Assembly: GCA_021203945.1 (NCBI GenBank)
Contig: JAJQAF010000079.1
Location: forward strand, 1-9,182
Source of the DNA: Campylobacter sp.
Lineage (GTDB): Bacteria; Campylobacterota; Campylobacteria; Campylobacterales; Campylobacteraceae
Reading direction: 5' to 3'
DNA: 9,182 nucleotides
The position numbers and the translations under genes were made by a program. The notes under the pieces are model-generated. The model saw only the letters and a list, made by a program, of their open reading frames with translations, made no database searches and was not told where the DNA came from. Shown here piece after piece: positions 6,919-9,182 of the stretch (the stretch's first letter is position 1; each line of letters starts with the position of its first letter).

Positions 6919-7500
6919 ATGAGGCTTTTTAATATAACGACAAAAGAGATAGAGCAAATAGAGCTCATCCAAACGGACGAAGTAACTTTAATAGTCTCTC
7001 GTCTAAGCGACGAGGAGTTAATAAGTTATGGTTACAAGAGGGTTATAGAGGCTCAAACACCTGATGATGCCCTCGAGCCCTATAAGAAGCTAAAAAGCTT
7101 TATAAACGAAGAAAGCAGCGTATGTAGGGTTACCTATACATTTGAGGATATTGGTTTAGAGGAAGCAAAGGCCCTAAAGCTAGTGGAGATTAAAGAGGCT
7201 ATTACAAAAGATACTCAAAAATGTATCTGCGAAGCGGAAGGCATAGGTGAAGTGGATGCAGGTAATCAGTATATGATAAATATAGCAGCTCTCATCAGTG
7301 TTTGTGAGGCAAGCGGACAGGAAGTTGATTTTAGAATGGCTGACAACACAACTAAAAAGTTAAACCTAGAGCAGCTTAATAAGATTAAGGCAGCTATAGG
7401 CTTAAAAGGGCTCAGCTTATATCATAAGAAATGGGAGCTTGAGGAAGCTTTAAACAATGCAAAAAGCATAGATGAAGTAAAGGAGATTAAATGGAGCTAA
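6919..7500 (+). CDS. DUF4376-like tail accessory protein (possible fibre assembly factor)
   Basis: 193 residues. The C-terminal two thirds resemble DUF4376 phage proteins: an early helix with EEAKALKLVEIKEAITKD, a middle part with AGNQYMINIAALISVCEASG, then DFRMADNTTKKLNLEQLNKI and a last helix ending in the pattern A-x-S-I-D-E-V-K-E-I. The N-terminus (about 1-65) is a short beta-rich domain of the kind seen in small tail fibre assembly proteins. AAGGGAG (6904-6910) precedes the ATG by 8 nt. The gene overlaps the next by 10 nt. Known of the family: found next to tail fibre genes, function not settled. Inferred: a chaperone or capping partner for the upstream fibre. The family call is from remembered pattern of conserved residues. 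Confidence 0.6.
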   Translation: MRLFNITTKEIEQIELIQTDEVTLIVSRLSDEELISYGYKRVIEAQTPDDALEPYKKLKSFINEESSVCRVTYTFEDIGLEEAKALKLVEIKEAITKDTQKCICEAEGIGEVDAGNQYMINIAALISVCEASGQEVDFRMADNTTKKLNLEQLNKIKAAIGLKGLSLYHKKWELEEALNNAKSIDEVKEIKWS

Positions 7501-7883
7501 AAAGAGTGGTTGTAAAACCTTATGCAAAGGATAAATTCGAGCTGGTCGAGGATTATTACGTGCCGTTGCCGGAATACGCCAAGCCTTTTTGTGGGGGTAT
7601 TTTTAGAGGACCCACCCCTTTAAAAATACCAAAAGGTTATCTAACTAACGGGGCAAACACCCCTAGAGCCTTTTGGTCCTTGTTTCCACCAAATAGCCCG
7701 GAGTATCTAAGTGGAATAGTAATCCACGATTACCTTTGTGATTGGGCAAAGAGTAAAGGGGATTATAAGATAGCCGACGAAGTCCTTAAAGAGGCTATGA
7801 GTGCTTTAGGAGTAGCAAGCTGGAAAGTAAAGCTTTTTTATGTTGCTTGCAGGGTATATCATAAGGTTAAATATAGGAGGTAA
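7491..7883 (+). CDS. DUF1353 family phage protein
   Basis: 130 residues, usual DUF1353 length. The pattern fits well: an N-terminal strand region, LKIPKGYLTNGANTPRAFWS (about residues 45-64, the family's G-x-x-T-D/N-x-A-S/N-x-P-R-x-x-W/L core), then SGIVIHDYLCDW (about 75-86) with the conserved H-D-x-L, and a helical end rich in basic residues. The conserved His-Asp and Asn/Thr residues have prompted ideas of a hydrolase-like or phospholipase-like role, but no activity is established to my knowledge. It has AAGGAG 6 nt before the ATG and overlaps the preceding gene by 10 nt. DUF1353 genes often sit beside lysis genes, which is the case here. Confidence 0.82.
   Translation: MELKRVVVKPYAKDKFELVEDYYVPLPEYAKPFCGGIFRGPTPLKIPKGYLTNGANTPRAFWSLFPPNSPEYLSGIVIHDYLCDWAKSKGDYKIADEVLKEAMSALGVASWKVKLFYVACRVYHKVKYRR
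7596..7630 (+). repeat. 10-bp perfect inverted repeat inside the DUF1353 gene
   Basis: ggtattttta (7596-7605) and taaaaatacc (7621-7630) are exact reverse complements separated by 15 nt. A competing pairing exists just upstream, gtggg (7591-7595) with cccac (7611-7615), so the two hairpins exclude one another in part. It lies inside coding sequence and may be chance. There is no U-tract, so it is not a standard terminator. Confidence 0.45.
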
Positions 7884-7888
7884 AAAGA

Positions 7889-8242
7889 GTGGGAGAATTT
7901 GAGGTTTTAGAGACAGTCCCTCATCTAACGGTTGAGCTACTTACGGCTGCGGATAAGCTAGGGGCGGTGGGCATACTTGTTATGTTTGTGCTCTATCTTA
8001 TCTATAATCAAAAGCAGCTCTCTAAAGCTCAGCAAGACCTGGTAAATAGGTTTATAGATGAGGAAAAGGCAAGAGGGGACAGGATAGAGAAGCTTTTACA
8101 AGCCAGTAATTCTCATAACGAGGTATTAAAGGAGATATTAATAGCCTTTAGAACCACTACAAGGGATGAGATAAAAGAGATTAAAACAGACCTTAAAGAG
8201 GTAAAAGACAGTGTTTTTGATTTGAACAGAAAGTTTGCATAA
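7889..8242 (+). CDS. Holin-like protein with one membrane segment and long coiled coil
   Basis: 117 residues, GTG start supported by AGGAGG (7875-7880) 8 nt upstream. Residues about 25-39 (GAVGILVMFVLYLIY) form one membrane segment, preceded by a mostly acidic N-terminus and followed by a long charged coiled coil (about 41-115). There is no signal peptidase site. The topology recalls one-TM phage membrane proteins annotated as holins or holin-associated. Its place directly before the spanins, in a lysis cassette with an endolysin downstream, is the main support. The stop overlaps the next start as TAATG, implying translational coupling. Alternatives: an antiholin or an inner-membrane virion protein. 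Fewer TM segments than classical holins lowers confidence. Confidence 0.5.
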   Translation: MGEFEVLETVPHLTVELLTAADKLGAVGILVMFVLYLIYNQKQLSKAQQDLVNRFIDEEKARGDRIEKLLQASNSHNEVLKEILIAFRTTTRDEIKEIKTDLKEVKDSVFDLNRKFA

Positions 8243-8598
8243 TGTTTGACAGATTAAGTTTATATGCTAGCCTTGCGCTGGCAGCGGGGTTGGTAATTGT
8301 AGCCTATCAAAGAGATAACTTAAAAGCGGAGTTAGGGCAAACCAAGAGCAGCTTAAATAAGGTAATAGCAAACAACGGGGCTCTCTCAAAGGAGTTAAAT
8401 TCCACTAGAGAGCTCTATCAAAAGCAGGCACAAGCTTTAATCGAGGCCCAGAACAAAAGAACTAAGGAGGTTAGATATGTTACAAGATATAAAGACAGGA
8501 TTGTTAAAGATAATAATGCTACCTGTATTGATACCCTCAACAATGTTGTTAAGCGGTTGCGGCACGACGGCGGTAACTACGCAGATACAAACCCTTAA
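8242..8598 (+). CDS. Rz-like inner-membrane spanin
   Basis: 118 residues, somewhat shorter than lambda Rz. An N-terminal membrane anchor (about residues 6-22, SLYASLALAAGLVIVAY) is followed directly by a periplasmic coiled coil (24-75) rich in Gln, Asn and Lys, as in i-spanins. A single Cys (C95) near the C-terminus could allow disulphide dimers, as seen in some Rz proteins. No good Shine-Dalgarno precedes the ATG, which shares an A with the upstream stop (TAATG), so translation is probably by reinitiation. The last 122 bases overlap the o-spanin gene in another frame. That overlap, plus the lipobox of the partner, is the strongest evidence for a spanin pair. Role: with the partner it fuses inner and outer membranes at the end of lysis. 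Confidence 0.8.
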   Translation: MFDRLSLYASLALAAGLVIVAYQRDNLKAELGQTKSSLNKVIANNGALSKELNSTRELYQKQAQALIEAQNKRTKEVRYVTRYKDRIVKDNNATCIDTLNNVVKRLRHDGGNYADTNP

Positions 8599-8746
8599 GC
8601 CCCTGCCTAAATTACATAACAGGCCTTATATGGACTTTAATCGCAGCGCAAACAATGAAAACGAAGCAAGCTTGTTACTTTTGGACTGGTATCAATACAC
8701 TAGGGAGCTTGAGATTTACATAGATTATTTAGAAAAGGGGGAATAA
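8477..8746 (+). CDS. Rz1-like outer-membrane spanin lipoprotein
   Basis: 89 residues in the frame +1 relative to the i-spanin and overlapping its 3' end by 122 bases. The N-terminus has a lipoprotein signal: basic start, hydrophobic core (IIMLPVLIPSTMLL) and lipobox L25-S26-G27-C28. The mature part would be 62 residues starting at Cys28 with Gly at +2, which allows outer-membrane sorting. It is Thr/Pro-containing near the start and ends in a short helix (residues about 64-89). The ATG has a strong AAGGAGG (8464-8470) 6 nt upstream, which fixes the start. Unlike lambda Rz1, it extends well past the i-spanin stop, so this is a partly overlapping pair. Role: outer-membrane half of the spanin complex. 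Confidence 0.85.
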   Translation: MLQDIKTGLLKIIMLPVLIPSTMLLSGCGTTAVTTQIQTLKPLPKLHNRPYMDFNRSANNENEASLLLLDWYQYTRELEIYIDYLEKGE

Positions 8747-8917
8747 ATGGTGCAACAAAGTAAAGATATTTTATTAAAGAACACAAGTAAAAGGACAAGA
8801 TGCACCGTCTGGACTAGGATAATGGGCTATCATCGTCCGGTTGAGAGCTTTAATCTAGGCAAAAAAGGCGAGCATAAAGAGAGGGTTAAGTTTAATGGGG
8901 AGGCTATAAATGGTTGA
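8747..8917 (+). CDS. Stand-alone NrdD glycyl-radical tail (56 residues)
   Basis: 56 residues starting right after the o-spanin stop, with an AAGGGG-type signal (8735-8740) 6 nt before the ATG. Residues 16-49 match the extreme C-terminus of anaerobic (class III) ribonucleoside-triphosphate reductase: R-T-x-C (C19), then V-W-T-R-I-M-G27-Y28, then RPVESFNLGKKGEHKERV (30-47). In full NrdD the Gly of the R-x-x-G-Y motif carries the catalytic glycyl radical. No upstream catalytic barrel is present in the window, and the paired Cys of the NrdD zinc finger are absent, so the protein cannot be a reductase alone. It overlaps the next gene by 8 nt. Known parallel: small proteins such as GrcA/YfiD replace a damaged radical domain of pyruvate formate-lyase. 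A repair or decoy role here is inference. Short NrdD-like annotations exist in Campylobacterota as I recall. Confidence 0.8.
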   Translation: MVQQSKDILLKNTSKRTRCTVWTRIMGYHRPVESFNLGKKGEHKERVKFNGEAING

Positions 8918-9182
8918 TTTTTATAAGGCTTTACAGCTTTTATTTAAGCTGGAGTTTAGTAGCCCGAAGGATGCCCTGCATAAAAATCCCACTGAGGAGG
9001 AATATACCTTTATGGGTATCTATGAAAGAGCTAATCCTTTTTGGGAGGGTTGGAGCATAATTCATAACCTAATGCGCACAAAAGATGACGTAAAAGCCGT
9101 ATCAATAAGGCTTTATAACGATGAGAGCATTCAAAGAACGGTCGCTAAATTTTATAAGGATAACTTTTGGGATAGGATGAAG
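8910..9182 (+). CDS. GH108-like endolysin (N-acetylmuramidase), 3' truncated
   Basis: 91 residues are visible and the frame runs off the right edge. The pattern resembles GH108 phage muramidases: an N-terminal helix ending in a conserved Glu (E15 in FKLEFSS, the likely catalytic acid), a TFMGIYERANP segment (about 33-43) in place of the usual T-x-Y-G-I-S motif, and FYKDNFWDRMK (81-91) matching the family's Y-x-x-x-Y-W-D motif. The Asp/Gly loop common in the family is replaced by SSPKDALHKNPTEEEY, as I recall from Campylobacter and Helicobacter homologues. GGGGAGG (8897-8903) precedes the ATG, which overlaps the preceding gene by 8 nt. Role: peptidoglycan cleavage during lysis. Without the missing part, the class is probable, not certain. 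Confidence 0.55.
   Translation, partial: MVDFYKALQLLFKLEFSSPKDALHKNPTEEEYTFMGIYERANPFWEGWSIIHNLMRTKDDVKAVSIRLYNDESIQRTVAKFYKDNFWDRMK

Noticed and set aside
6000..8746. Mosaic boundary suggested by more AGG and GAG codons in the later genes
   Set aside because: A spot check showed AGG also in the early genes; without a proper codon count the shift is not supported.
1..9182. CRISPR array, integrase, transposase or attachment site
   Set aside because: No regularly spaced repeats, no recombinase-like protein and no tRNA-derived repeat were seen on either strand.

Overview
The window looks like the late (virion and lysis) region of a tailed phage or prophage of a Campylobacter-like epsilonproteobacterium. 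The evidence is moderate AT-richness, codon choice, protein style, and close resemblance of several products to Campylobacterota phage families as I remember them. The species cannot be fixed from the sequence. All genes lie on the + strand and are tightly packed. The only real gap is 104 bp, in front of the major capsid gene.

Layout. (1) Bases 1-3680: the 3' part of a very large phage polyvalent-type protein, open at the left edge. It has Gly-rich hydrophobic patches and two regions resembling Barnase/EndoU/ColicinE5/RelE-type (BECR) nucleases. A GC-rich block of about 92 bp with nested hairpins sits in frame inside it. (2) Bases 3681-3784: intergenic region with a possible promoter/operator and a good ribosome binding site. 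(3) Bases 3785-5290: an SU10-type major capsid protein, a probable head-tail adaptor starting at TTG, and a 49-residue protein. (4) Bases 5274-7500: a tail fibre with coiled coil, fibre repeats and a pyocin-knob-like region, an unrecognised beta-rich protein, and a DUF4376-like tail accessory protein. (5) Bases 7491-9182: a lysis module made of a DUF1353 protein, a one-TM holin-like protein, an overlapping Rz/Rz1-type spanin pair, a 56-residue protein that is essentially the glycyl-radical tail of anaerobic ribonucleotide reductase (NrdD), and the start of a GH108-like endolysin cut by the right edge.

How the genes work together. The capsid, adaptor and fibre genes build a virion. No tail tube, sheath or tape-measure gene occurs between capsid and fibre, which suggests a short-tailed particle. 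The polyvalent protein is probably packaged or injected and may act on the host. Holin, endolysin and spanins then open the three envelope layers. The most unusual items are the stand-alone NrdD radical-domain protein in the lysis cassette and the structured in-frame GC-rich insert in the polyvalent gene.
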